Below, piece by piece: positions 23,131 through 31,744 of a stretch of DNA of 64,000 nt (within the stretch, counting starts at the first letter, position 1; each line of letters begins with the position of its first letter). The notes beneath the pieces were generated by a model. That model did no database searches. It was not told where the DNA came from and worked only from the letters and a program-made list of their open reading frames with translations. The position numbers were made by a program, and so were the translations under genes. Source of the stretch: Diphasiastrum complanatum (taxonomy: Eukaryota; Streptophyta; Lycopodiopsida; Lycopodiales; Lycopodiaceae). The stretch covers positions 73,602,919 to 73,666,918 of the forward strand of contig CM055096.1 in NCBI GenBank assembly GCA_029204225.1. Direction: 5' to 3'.

Positions 23131-23548
23131 GTTGCACTACAACAAGACAGTTGTGCCTTTTTAAATCTAGGATCAGTCATTATGAAGAACTTTTCTACAA
23201 CAATACCAGAAGAAACACTTCTTTCCTCTAGCCGTGCACGAATCAAATGTCCCAATCCACGCAACAAACCAACAAGAAATTCACCAAGGTACAAGCTGTC
23301 GTCCCTACGTTGAATTTGAAGAAAGAAAGAAGATAACAAATCAACAAGATAAGAAACATCAGACTCAGACAAATCCTCCAAACTAACAATACGGCCACTA
23401 TGCTCAGAAGAGCAATCACCATCGCTATCCATCATGAGCAAAAAGAACAAAACCTCATCAGAGCTACTAAAATGACTACAATGAATACTAAACAAGAACA
23501 CATCACCAAAAATTTGAATGAACACTCCTCATTCTCAGAAACGAAGAT

Positions 23549-23690
23549 AAACGCCACTAACAGATCACCATCCACGCCACTAACAGATCGCCATCCACAA
23601 CATCACTAATAGCGCACGCAAAACTGAAGAAACCAAAACAACACAGAGAAGGCCAAGCAATTTTGCAAAGCTGAAGAAACCAAAACAGGG
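23549..23690. repeat. Short direct repeats upstream of the recombinase gene
   Basis: cgccactaacagatc(a/g)ccatcca occurs twice (about 23,551 and 23,575) and actgaagaaaccaaaaca occurs twice (about 23,625 and 23,670). They lie between the ATG and the right hairpin, where a promoter or transposase-binding sites would be expected. Function is inferred from position only. Confidence 0.5.
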
Positions 23691-23752
23691 CAGAGAAGTT
23701 GAACGTCTCTATCATCTAATAACTGCGTACAGAGCGTACCTTTGTACATGAT

Positions 23753-23776
23753 AAATATACGGTTTTAAAACCGTAT
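23753..23776. repeat. Perfect 24-bp palindrome
   Basis: A perfect inverted repeat with half-site atatacggttt and its reverse complement. It is next to the right hairpin TIR; a partial relative (ataccgtataatgtacggt) lies near 21,918-21,936. Confidence 0.8.
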
Positions 23777-23786
23777 ATGCAAATGA

Positions 23787-23887
23787 CTAATAACGTCACA
23801 TTTAGGGCCCTGGGTGGCCCTAAATGAAAGTTAGGCTTGCCTAACTTCCATTTAGGGCCGCCCAGGGCCATAAATGTAGTACGTTAA
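23787..23887. repeat. Right hairpin TIR (about 101 bp)
   Basis: A long near-palindrome with about 48-bp arms: ctaataacgtcacatttagg..., ggtggccctaaatgaaagtt aggc, then its inverse ending in ggccataaatgtagtacgtt aa. The innermost 62 bp (gggcc...ggccc core around tagg-cttg-ccta) match their inverse with only two mismatches. The outer end is the inverted partner of 20,380-20,402. Confidence 0.8.
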
Positions 23888-23949
23888 CCCAGCCTAGCTC
23901 AACATGTTTGAAACGAAAAGATTTAGAATTTTACCAAATTGATAATAAT

Positions 23950-24160
23950 GCTAATCTCAGTGGAGTGTATGGGTATAGTTGTTTACTGTGATTGCCTAGG
24001 TGCAAGTGCGATTCCCAACCGTTATGTAGTGACGTCTTAGGGCTTGCCCCTCACATGGCATTGTCCAAATAGCGTTGCCCCGGTTGTATATATGCTGTAT
24101 ATAACTGACCACTAATTGCTTAACACGTTGCAAAAAAAAATGATAATAATAATATAGTAA
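23950..24160 (+). repeat. Possible SINE-like unit
   Basis: A B-box-like agtgcgattcc at about 24,006 is followed about 120 bp later by an A-rich tail (gcaaaaaaaaatgataataa). A matching A box upstream is weak. The order resembles a tRNA-derived SINE, but only these two cues support it. Confidence 0.2.
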
Positions 24161-24650
24161 TGGATTCCTCTTGTTTATTCTTCCCATTTTTTGAACAGCT
24201 TAAAAAGCAATGGAAGGTGCTCGGGCTGAGGACATTCTGTCCGATAAGGATTTCTAGAATGTTTAGTCGAGGCTTAAAAAGCATGAACAATTTATTTAAG
24301 TATCCAAAAATAAAACCCACAAAATACAAGATTTTTTTATTCATTTGAATTAAAACCAAAATACAAAGATGAACTAAGATGTTGTGTGGGGAGGGAAGGT
24401 CACCTCTTCGGCCATTCTGTCGTGAGAAGGGCCTTCCGCCTCGGGCGGTAAATTTTTTCCTTACTTTTCTTTGCCATAATTTTTTTTTGCATGCACCTTT
24501 CGCGCGAAAGATTATGTACATTTTTTTACATGCGCCTTCATGTAAAAAAAATTGGAAAAAAAAAGAGGTGCATATATTACGTTTTGTGAGACACCTCCGT
24601 TTCTTTATGAAAATACAAAAAATGATTTTACGGGAGAGAAAACGTTAGCA
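24158..24650. repeat. Foldback repeat family, copy 1
   Basis: Two stretches here have relatives near the right end of the window. taatggattcctcttg..tgaacagcttaaaaagcaatggaagg (24,158-24,215) resembles 63,369-63,420 and 63,585-63,600. tttttttgcatgcacctttc..ttacatgcgccttcatgtaa (24,480-24,550) resembles the hairpin at 63,054-63,099. Both copies also share gattttacg(g/t)gag. This is a dispersed, hairpin-prone, noncoding family, probably MITE-like. Confidence 0.5.
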
Positions 24651-25600
24651 TTATTAGAGAAAATGCTTAGGAGTATTATGGAAAACGCATTTAAGAGTTT
24701 TGCCATGTCAATTTCTTTATTAAAAACTTTAAAGTGTGTGGCATCTAGTTAGATTTTTAAATATTGGAGAGTTTTAGAAAGAGAAATATTGGGAGAGAGA
24801 GAAAGAGAGAGTTGGCTGTTGTGAAAAAAATGCGTTTCGGAGATTTTCATTGGTCCACATTTGTTTTAAAATGTTTTTGAAGGGCATTTGAAAGCAAGTG
24901 AAGTGAGAGAACACGTGCTTTTAGAAACTTCTCTAATTTTTAGAGAGAGAAAGATAGGGCATAAAATCACGATCGCACTAGAGAAAAAAAGAGGAGCGTG
25001 AGAAAGAGATAGCATAGAATTTTCATTTTTAAAAGTTTTTGCAGGGCTTTTAATTTTGGAAAAGAAATAGTGAGAATGTGAGGTGGGAGAGAAAAAAACT
25101 GAATTCTATGTTTTGATTGGGCCACGCGTGTCCTAAAAATTTGTCAACAAACACGTGTAATTTCATTTGATTATCCTTTTTCTAAAAATTTAAAAAAAGA
25201 ATGATTGAGAGAGAGAGCAAGTGGGGGACCCGGTCATCTTGTGGGGAGGATGGATGAGATGCGCAACGAGAATGGATCAGATGCGCAACGAGAGAATGTA
25301 ATGTATGTTGTGATAGACAAAAGGCGATTCTTGCATCTTGATTCGTTCGTTCCGAATTAGGGTTTTGACTTATCTTAATCATAAGTATTGTTAATTATGA
25401 TTTTTGACTTATATTAAACTTAAGTGAATTATTGCTAATTATGATTTTGGCTAGGTGTATATTACATGATTTCATGATCTTAAAAATTTCTATTTCTAAT
25501 CGTGGGAGAGATGCTTGGATTCAAAACACGTTTTTCAAAAAAGCGAATATGTTAATACTTCATGGTGGGAATTTTAGGGCGACGACGCCAAAACTGCAGA
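24650..25600. other. AT-rich and GAGA-rich spacer
   Basis: Contains many short gagaga runs and no recognisable coding region. Frames on either strand across GA/TC runs are compositional. Confidence 0.5.
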
Positions 25601-25602
<2 letters not shown>

Positions 25603-25631
<29 letters not shown>

Positions 25632-25632
25632 C
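25603..25632. repeat. (GA)~14 microsatellite
   Basis: Pure GA dinucleotides followed by acgcggatcagacg. Confidence 0.9.
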
Positions 25633-25930
25633 GCGGATCAGACGCTCAACGCGCGCGCGAGAGAGAATGTAATGTAAGTTGTTGTGGAGAAAAGCCGAAT
25701 CCTGCGCTTTCATTGAGCCATGTGTGCCCTAAATCTCAGTTTACCTGCAGCTGTCGGTTCTGTGACTGGGAAGAAATGGGAGAGTGCACAAAATCTCTAG
25801 AAACAGAACTAAATCTCTAGAAAGAGCAAACAGAGAAGGTTTTAGGAAGCGAGCGCGGCGAGTGAGATTGATCGCTAAAGAAAAAGAGAGAAAGGGAGAC
25901 CAGGAGGAGCTGCTGTGTGCTGCGAGGAGG

Positions 25931-26285
25931 ATGAAAATGCGACGGTGCAGCAATTGGTGCACACTGCAGAATAAGCGCAAGCTGATCGAGGTGCCTTGCA
26001 CAGCCACTGTGGGCGACACCCTCAATGTGTTGTTAGCGAACGATGTTGCAATGCCAGTGGCTGCACCGTCTGGGCAGTGGATCGGAGCTGGTGGATCTAT
26101 GATCATGTAGTCAGACAAGTCCACGAGCGGAGTAAGGAAGCAGGACATAAGAATGGTGAGTGTCTGTGATGTTCTTATTCATGTTTCCGTGGAGGATGAA
26201 TAGGGGAATTGATCTAGAAGGCAAGCTGAGCACGCCAGTTTCCAGCATTATTCTATTGAGGGCCTTAGCCTCTGGATGATTAGTC
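25931..26285 (+). pseudogene. PV42/SNF4-like CBS-domain gene remnant (SnRK1 gamma-related)
   Basis: The frame reads NKRKLIEVPCTATVGDTLNV, LLANDVAMPVAAPSGQWIGA, GGSMIM, then a TAG at 26,108, then SDKSTSGVRKQDIRMVSVCD and VLIHVSVEDE, then a TAG at 26,201. After shifts come IDLEGKLSTPVSSII and, in another frame, SIEGLSLW. This order matches the N-terminal part of the plant PV42a/b-type CBS proteins, relatives of the gamma subunit of the SnRK1 energy-sensing kinase that bind adenine nucleotides through CBS pairs. Only the first CBS region remains; two in-frame stops and at least two frameshifts make it nonfunctional. It lies 1.3 kb upstream of, and in the same orientation as, the FANCF-like gene. 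Confidence 0.7.
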
Positions 26286-26289
26286 CCAG

Positions 26290-27136
26290 CACTGGAGGGA
26301 GGGTGAGGAGAGGGATAACGAGTGAGGACAAGGTGAGAAACTCGAGAGCATGAGAGGGGAGACATGGTGAGTGAGAAAGAGAGAGAGAGAGGATGAGAGG
26401 GAAAAGAGATGTTGTGTGAGAGAGCGGGGACTGATGACAGAGCGCAGAGAGGGAACTTGAGTTTCGTTTAGAGGGTTAGGGTTTGCAGAGAGAAAAATAG
26501 CCAGAGAGAGAGAGAGAGAGCGAGCTAGCTGAGAGGGGATAGAGGTGCGTTGAGAGAGAGCTGAGACGGGAAAGGTGCGAGAGAGCGCTGAGAGCAGAGG
26601 AGAGAGAGAGAGGGAGATGTGTGAGTGAGCCGAGAGGAGAGAGGTGGGAGAACGCGAGAGTTGATAGATCGGAATGATCGTTTGCTTCAAAATGCTTGCT
26701 TGCGTTTAAGGGTTTAGTGTTAGTTCCTGAGTTTAGGTTAAGGTAGCACTCTTTTGTTCCTGAGTTAGGGTTAAGGTTTCTAAAGGTTTAGAGAGTAAAA
26801 ATAGGCATAATGTGAGGTGTTGGATAGGGAAAGATACCTTTGTTTGTTTGAATTCCTGCAATTATTAGCAGTCTAAGAATTTTGGGATGGATGCAATCTG
26901 AGAATGGCCAGAAGTGTGAGGCTAGTAACAAAACGTTTTTCGCTGTGGGGAGTTGAAGGAGCTCGATTGTTGCAATGGAATAGCTCTGTTGAGGAAGTCC
27001 TCCCGCCATCCGGAACAATTTGGTTTCTCTGTTGCTTTTTGAAGTCTGTTGGTTTTTGAGACCAAGTTAAGATAGGGCTTCTGCTAGGGTTAGAGTTAGG
27101 GCTATTTCAGGGTTCAGCAATGAAAAATAGCGACAA

Positions 27137-27204
<68 letters not shown>

Positions 27205-27560
27205 TGGATGTGTATCATGGGAGCTGTTGAGAAAAAAGGATTTGGCCTGGGAGTCGGCAGCATATACTATGAGTTGATGGATATCACTTTGTTTGTCCTC
27301 ATTTTCACTGTGCTTCATTGCTCTTCTTCATCTGCTTCTTTCGGTTCAAGTTCGGTCTTCTTTACAAATGCGAATGTCACAACACATGGCATTTCTTCTT
27401 TGAATGTTTCCGAAATCAACTATGAATAGATCTTATTTCCTTGTCATGCTTTCACTTGCGCTTGATCATCATAAGGTCTGATCTGCTGTTCCTTTTGGGA
27501 AGCCATGCAGAGAAGTGAAATGGGTGCAGTCAGTACATAGACAAGAAGAATAAGTGGCCA
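26290..27560. other. GA-rich upstream region of the FANCF-like gene
   Basis: Holds repeated gagaga stretches, including (GA)~29 at 27,145-27,202. It probably contains promoter and 5' UTR. A 73-codon plus-strand frame at 27,208-27,429 (starting MCIMGAVEKKG) has a hydrophobic middle but no family match; it could be 5' leader sequence. GAGA tracts in plant promoters can recruit BBR/BPC factors; whether these do is unknown. Confidence 0.4.
27145..27202. repeat. (GA)~29 microsatellite
   Basis: A pure GA run in the presumed promoter/leader of the FANCF-like gene, about 360 bp upstream of its ATG. Confidence 0.95.
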
Positions 27561-27563
27561 AAA

Positions 27564-29387
27564 ATGAGGTGGGCATATCCGAGTATTGATTTGGAGGAGG
27601 TTGTGAGGCTGGCAGGAGCTTTCCTAGACATGCTTGTGTTGGGCTCTGGCTACCAGTCATCTGGGTGGCCTGTTTTTTGGTCCCCTCAGCAGGTGCTCAA
27701 AGCCTTAAGGTGGGCCTCTCTTTTTGAGTCTATAATTCACCAGCTTCCATCAAACCAAGCTGGGGAAGGCCAAAGGCAAGCTCTGGATGAAGCCTTGCAT
27801 ACTCTTATGGCCAAAACCCCTCATCCTGCAGGCTTACCCCAGCTAAATTGCACTTTGCTCTCAGATGCTAAAAAGCTTCTCATCAAAGTCATGGTTCAAG
27901 CCATGGGTATAGACAATGGGCAATTGGGTTCTGTTTTTGCAGCAATTTTGCAGTCTGATAGGGGTATTTGTAAAGAATCATTGAAGAGGAAGGTATTGGG
28001 TGAGAAAAATGAGCCAAGTAAAAGAAAGAAGGGTTCAAATATGGGGATAGGAGGTGGGTTTGTGGAATTTAGTGTTGAATGTAAACTAGGTGATGGTGCC
28101 ACTCTCATTGAAGGCCATACAAAGCAAGGGCAATCTGAAAGCAATGTGAGATATGGGCTCCCTATGGGCTCCATCGATGGAGCGCGGGTTGAGTATGATC
28201 ATGATAACAGAAATGACAGTAGGACTGTCACTCAAGGCCATATGAAGCAAGGAATGAAGCACTCTGAAAGCAATGCAAAATACTTGCTCGAAGCTGGTTC
28301 CGTGGATCGAGCACCTATTGAGTGTAGTCATGATAACAGGAATAACGGTAACACTCTCATTGAAGGCCATACAAAGCAAGGATTCAAGAGATCTGAAAGG
28401 AATGTCAAATACGTGCTGGAAACTGGTTTGACAGATCGAGCGCCGGTCGAGGATGATCATGCCAACAGAGACGACCCTTTACTGACCGTGGTTGTGGAAG
28501 GGATTCTAGAGAGATATAGTTTCAAGTCTACCTTGGGGCTCCTTTCCAAAGCTGTGGGAATGGCTTTGTCATCCCTCACTGCACCAGAAACAGTACCCAG
28601 TAGATCAAACACCATTTGGATGGATGATCATACAGCATCACCTGCGCGGTCCTCTGAGAATATAGGCTGCTGCCTTTCAAGGAATTTCTATTACGCCAAT
28701 GCTGGTTTCGTAAAATGTTATTGTACGAGATGGCGGAAGCAAAGCTTATTGTACCTCTCGGCAGTAGAAAACATGTACAAGCTATCAGGAGCATTGTTAA
28801 TTTTCAAAGAAGACTGTCTACTGTGGACTAGAGTGTTTGACTCACTGCAAAAAAGTATTCCGGCGTGCACTGAAGAGGCCAGGTCAGTTGAAATAGCAGA
28901 ACTTTGCTGCTTATATCTGGCATCCAATAGATGGAAGGGCTTGTATAAGACAGTACTTAGCATCCCTTGCTTTCATGGCTTCTCTGAGTCTTACCTTGAA
29001 ACTCAAGCTCAAACAGATCCTTTCTTGCCAGTTAATTGCACTGATCTTGTTCCCTTAACGACCGAGAAAAGGCAGGAAATTGAGGACTTTATGTTGGGTT
29101 TGTTCGGACAAAGATACCACTTGTGGTGGAAGTTGCCCCCTGTGCTTGCTGCTGCCGCCCTAGCAGATGGGTCTCCTTTAATGGAACACTACAGAAAAGC
29201 CATTCTTAACCATTTGGAAGCTAAAATTTCTTCAGAAAGTTGTCCCTGCCATTCTTGCTGCCAAAGTCAGTACTGTGAGGCTTGTGAGGGAATTGTTTGT
29301 GAAAGGATCTGGTGCATGGCTATTCAAACTGGGCAGTTTGAGAGAATGCAGAGTGCAGCCGAATTTGCTAAAAAAAGTTTTGATTAG
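27564..29387 (+). CDS. FANCF-like protein (putative Fanconi anaemia core complex subunit)
   Basis: 607 codons, uninterrupted; the only convincing full-length host gene. The N-terminus (MRWAYPSIDLEEVVRLAGAF, SGYQSSGWPVFWS, ALRWASLFESI) is what I remember of plant proteins annotated as FANCF, an adaptor of the Fanconi core complex that promotes FANCD2-FANCI ubiquitination in interstrand crosslink repair. Residues 141-157 contain KRK..KRKK, a likely bipartite nuclear signal. Residues 180-308 are three tandem repeats of 41-43 residues (each with EGHTKQG-type start and DHDNRND-type end). The C-terminal 290 residues are helical and Leu-rich (SVEIAELCCLYLASNRWKGL, IEDFMLGLFGQRYHLWWKLP), ending in a Cys-rich patch CPCHSCCQSQYCEAC. 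The start was chosen as the first ATG in the conserved segment. Retroelement debris begins about 200 bp after the stop. Alternative: an unrelated plant-specific helical protein. Confidence 0.55.
   Translation: MRWAYPSIDLEEVVRLAGAFLDMLVLGSGYQSSGWPVFWSPQQVLKALRWASLFESIIHQLPSNQAGEGQRQALDEALHTLMAKTPHPAGLPQLNCTLLSDAKKLLIKVMVQAMGIDNGQLGSVFAAILQSDRGICKESLKRKVLGEKNEPSKRKKGSNMGIGGGFVEFSVECKLGDGATLIEGHTKQGQSESNVRYGLPMGSIDGARVEYDHDNRNDSRTVTQGHMKQGMKHSESNAKYLLEAGSVDRAPIECSHDNRNNGNTLIEGHTKQGFKRSERNVKYVLETGLTDRAPVEDDHANRDDPLLTVVVEGILERYSFKSTLGLLSKAVGMALSSLTAPETVPSRSNTIWMDDHTASPARSSENIGCCLSRNFYYANAGFVKCYCTRWRKQSLLYLSAVENMYKLSGALLIFKEDCLLWTRVFDSLQKSIPACTEEARSVEIAELCCLYLASNRWKGLYKTVLSIPCFHGFSESYLETQAQTDPFLPVNCTDLVPLTTEKRQEIEDFMLGLFGQRYHLWWKLPPVLAAAALADGSPLMEHYRKAILNHLEAKISSESCPCHSCCQSQYCEACEGIVCERIWCMAIQTGQFERMQSAAEFAKKSFD
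28101..28487 (+). repeat. Three in-frame 123-129 bp coding repeats in the FANCF-like gene
   Basis: Units start at 28,101, 28,224 and 28,353 (act(c/g)tca...). Spacing is 123 and 129 bp, both multiples of three. They encode about 43 residues each, rich in Asp, Asn and Glu, with a conserved GH(T/M)KQG and (H/Y)DNRN. The repeats differ at many sites but keep the frame, consistent with selection on length or disorder. Confidence 0.85.
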
Positions 29388-29586
29388 CTCAGTGTTTAAC
29401 AAGCCACTTTGGAAGGATTATCTCAATTGTGCTGGTGAGTAAAGTTTTTTTTGAGGCTAAGTGTTCGCTTACATTCAAACCATGTTGTAACTTTATTCAT
29501 TAGCTAAGAAACCTATCAAAATTGCTCGATGACATTCTCTAAATGCATTTGAAGATTTTCCAAGCTGCTCAATATTCCATCCTGAT

Positions 29587-29900
29587 ATGTGGCTGGTACC
29601 ATTTAATCTCGTTGTCAGATTGTCCTTTAGAAGCAGGGTTACCAAACCCAACTGGTTTTTTTCAAAGAATTTTTCAAATCTAGTGTCTTCTAATAACCCA
29701 AAATTTGATGGGCAAACTCAATATACCAACCAGTTGATGGAAGATATGCTTCAAGCATATCTTTTTCAGCAACAATCAGATTGAAAAATGTACCTTCCAA
29801 TAGTTGAATTCACGAACAATAGTGAGAAAAATTGATCTGCCACCAAATTTACTCCTTTATGTTGATGTTTGGCTTTCAATCTAGTTCTCCCATATTTGTC
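29587..29900 (+). pseudogene. Ty3/gypsy integrase fragment
   Basis: Reads KNFSNLVSSNNPKFDGQTQY, TNQLMEDMLQAYLFQQQSD, stop, YLPIVEFTNNSEKN, and shortly after MLMFGFQSSSP. This matches the [28 protein letters not shown]...[11 protein letters not shown] region after the catalytic Glu. Stops are present and no flanking LTR is visible. Confidence 0.75.
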
Positions 29901-29959
29901 AAACTCGAAGATTTCAAGTTGCAAGCAATTGTACAAGTCATTAGGAAGATGAGATCCAT

Positions 29960-31740
29960 TAGTGCATTCCTTCTTGAATCTAGTGAGAGGTTGAATTTTA
30001 CGAATTATTCAATATGGAAAGTGAGAATGGAGTCACTATTAGTGCTCCAAGATCTCTTTGACATTGTCCTAGAGCCTCTTGGAGGACAAGAGTTAGTGAA
30101 ATACAAGAAAAGACAAGACTAGCATTACATTGCATAAAGATGAATGTTAGTAATGAACTCTTGAAGGAGGTAGCCTCTTGTACTTCGGCCAAAGATGCAT
30201 GGGATTCACTAAAAGCAATGCTTAGGAATCAAATCTTGCAAAGATGAGAAAGAGTAGTGAAATTGCACAAGAGGGATCAAGTCTCTCAACAAAGAACTAG
30301 CTTCTATTGGAGACAAATACTTGACAATGTGTTAGTACAAGTGATCCTTAATGACCTAGGAGATGTTTTCTCAAATTTGGTTCAAAGTTTTGCCATCCAA
30401 GACACCTTGCCATCAATTGATAAGCTCCATAGTGTGCTAGTGGCCGAGGAGTGTAGAATCCTACATGCAAAAAATAGAACCAAGATGGATCAATAAGTAA
30501 GTATAAAGCAAGATTTGTAGCAAAAGGTTTTTTGCAAACTAAACGCATTGATTATGCAAAATTTTTTGCTCATGTGGCTAAGCTAGTTACAATAAGATTG
30601 ATCATTAGTCTTGCTACTACATTCAATTGAATGCTTTTTCAACTTGATGTTACAAAGGCCTTCTTCAATGGCTACTTGGAGGAAGAAATCTACATGAGAC
30701 AACCCGAGGGCTTCATCAAGAAAAGACTTGAACAAAAAGTATGTTTTTTTGAAGAGGAGTTTATACGGACTCAAGCAAGCACCTAGAGCTTGGTACTCTA
30801 GGCTAAACTCTTTTATTATTTCTATTAATTTTGTATTGTGCTCTTATGATCCTTCATTATACATGAGGTTTAACGATGGAAAGATCATTATACTTGTTTT
30901 GTATGTAGATGACATAATTTTAAGTGGAAATGATCTAGATGACATAAGAGATGTCAAAATTGGTTTATTTGAAGAGTTTAGGATGGTTGATCTAGGCCTA
31001 TTGCACTTCATCCTAGGAATAGAAGTTGTAAGAGAAATGGACTTTAGCTTCATTTTTCAATCTGAATATGGCATCCTTTGAAGACATCATTCTCTATAGA
31101 AGGCTTATAGGCTCCTTTATCTAGTTAATTATAACTAGACTTGATCTTAGTTATAGTGTTGGAAAATCAAGCCAACATATATAAAGGCCTCTTGTGTCAC
31201 ATTGGAAAATGGCCAAAAGAGTCCTACGATACATCTCATCAACTAGGAATTTTGGCATACTCTACAAAGGGTCTAATCTTGGCTTAAGAGCCTACTCGAA
31301 GTCGAATTTTGCAGGTGACAAGGTGGATCGAAAGTCTACAAGTGCATTTGCTACATTCCTTTGTGATGGAGTAGTATCATGGCTTTCCAAAAAGCAAGAT
31401 ACTATTTCACTATCATCAACTGAATCCGAGTACAAGGCCTTGACATCTACATGCAAGCAGGTCTTATGGCTCAAAAGGCTTTTGGTGGAGCTTCAAGTCA
31501 TGGAGGCCGAGGAGATTCCATGTATGACAACCAATCAGCCCAACAACTTGCCACCAATTTTACATTCCATGCAAGGAGCAAGCACATCGAAATTGCTAGT
31601 CATTTGGTGAGGGAGAAGGTGAAGGCAAGAGAGATCAACCTCCATCATGTGTCAGCATCAATTGTTTGGCTGATATATTCACGAAATCCTTGCCTAAGGA
31701 TTCTTTCATCAAGCTAAGATCTTTATTTGGAGTAATTGAC
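29960..31740 (+). pseudogene. Ty1/copia fragment: gag joined to RT and RNase H
   Basis: Plus strand. Gag: LNFTNYSIWKVRMESLLV and SAKDAWDSLKAMLRNQILQ (to about 30,245), then a second gag-like frame to 30,496. RT begins at 30,470 with [48 protein letters not shown] and LYVDDIILSGND follow. RNase H at 31,194-31,717 contains KMAKRVLRYISSTRNFGILY, VDRKSTSAFATFLCDG and SKHIEIASHLVREKV across a frameshift. No zinc knuckle, protease or integrase lies between gag and RT. A likely 3' LTR begins near 31,778 (tgtgaaaaatgacaattcta). Confidence 0.85.
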
Positions 31741-31744
31741 AAAT

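Larger units (their letters stand above)
22440..23435 (-). pseudogene. DUF3504/Crypton-like tyrosine recombinase gene, decayed, one intron
   Basis: From an ATG at 23,435 the minus strand reads LSSFFLQIQRRDDSLYLGEF, GLLRGLGHLIRARL and FFIMTDPRFKKAQ. These match the N-terminal pattern of DUF3504 proteins (QRICH1, ZMYM2, KIAA1958 and Crypton transposons). After a frameshift come KTTKCLTPLHVQSILAQ, then LMRLAFYVCHNFCVRGYFEM, SDFEIMYDLMGKFVRFHE and SSKNHK. These align with the core segment holding the first catalytic Arg (VRG, 22,872-22,880) and the beta-hairpin Lys. Next are ASFEAYFDRLPKWL and PFFLR, then an apparent 81-nt GT-AG intron (22,592-22,512), then WFSKQRVGLWTIGKWMK and a stop at about 22,450. 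The HxxR and Tyr boxes are not visible. A 95-bp exonic stretch is tandemly duplicated (22,940-23,130). At least two frameshifts are present, so it is a pseudogene. Assignment is by motif memory, without a search. Confidence 0.65.
20380..23887. mobile_element. Candidate DNA transposon with hairpin terminal inverted repeats and a tyrosine-recombinase-like gene
   Basis: The outermost 23 bp at the left (starting ttaacgtactatatttaggg) match the reverse complement of the last 23 bp at the right (starting ttaacgtactacatttatgg) at 21 positions. Both ends continue inward with ctaaatgtg(g/a)cgttatt, so they form inverted repeats of about 39 bp; the right one is expanded by a 62-bp internal palindrome. 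Each end is itself palindromic. The enclosed 3.5 kb carries a minus-strand gene related to DUF3504/Crypton tyrosine recombinases (22,440-23,435). TTA occurs at both edges and could be a 3-bp target duplication, but it is also part of the repeat, so this is unresolved. No similar pair of ends is seen elsewhere in the window. Confidence 0.55.

Noticed and set aside
26280-26690. 136-codon Ser/Leu-rich minus-strand frame
   Set aside because: A translation of GA/TC-rich leader DNA opposite the FANCF-like gene promoter.
28086-28460. 124-codon minus-strand frame opposite the FANCF-like repeats
   Set aside because: A shadow of the in-frame triple repeat on the coding strand; the repeated peptide is a consequence.
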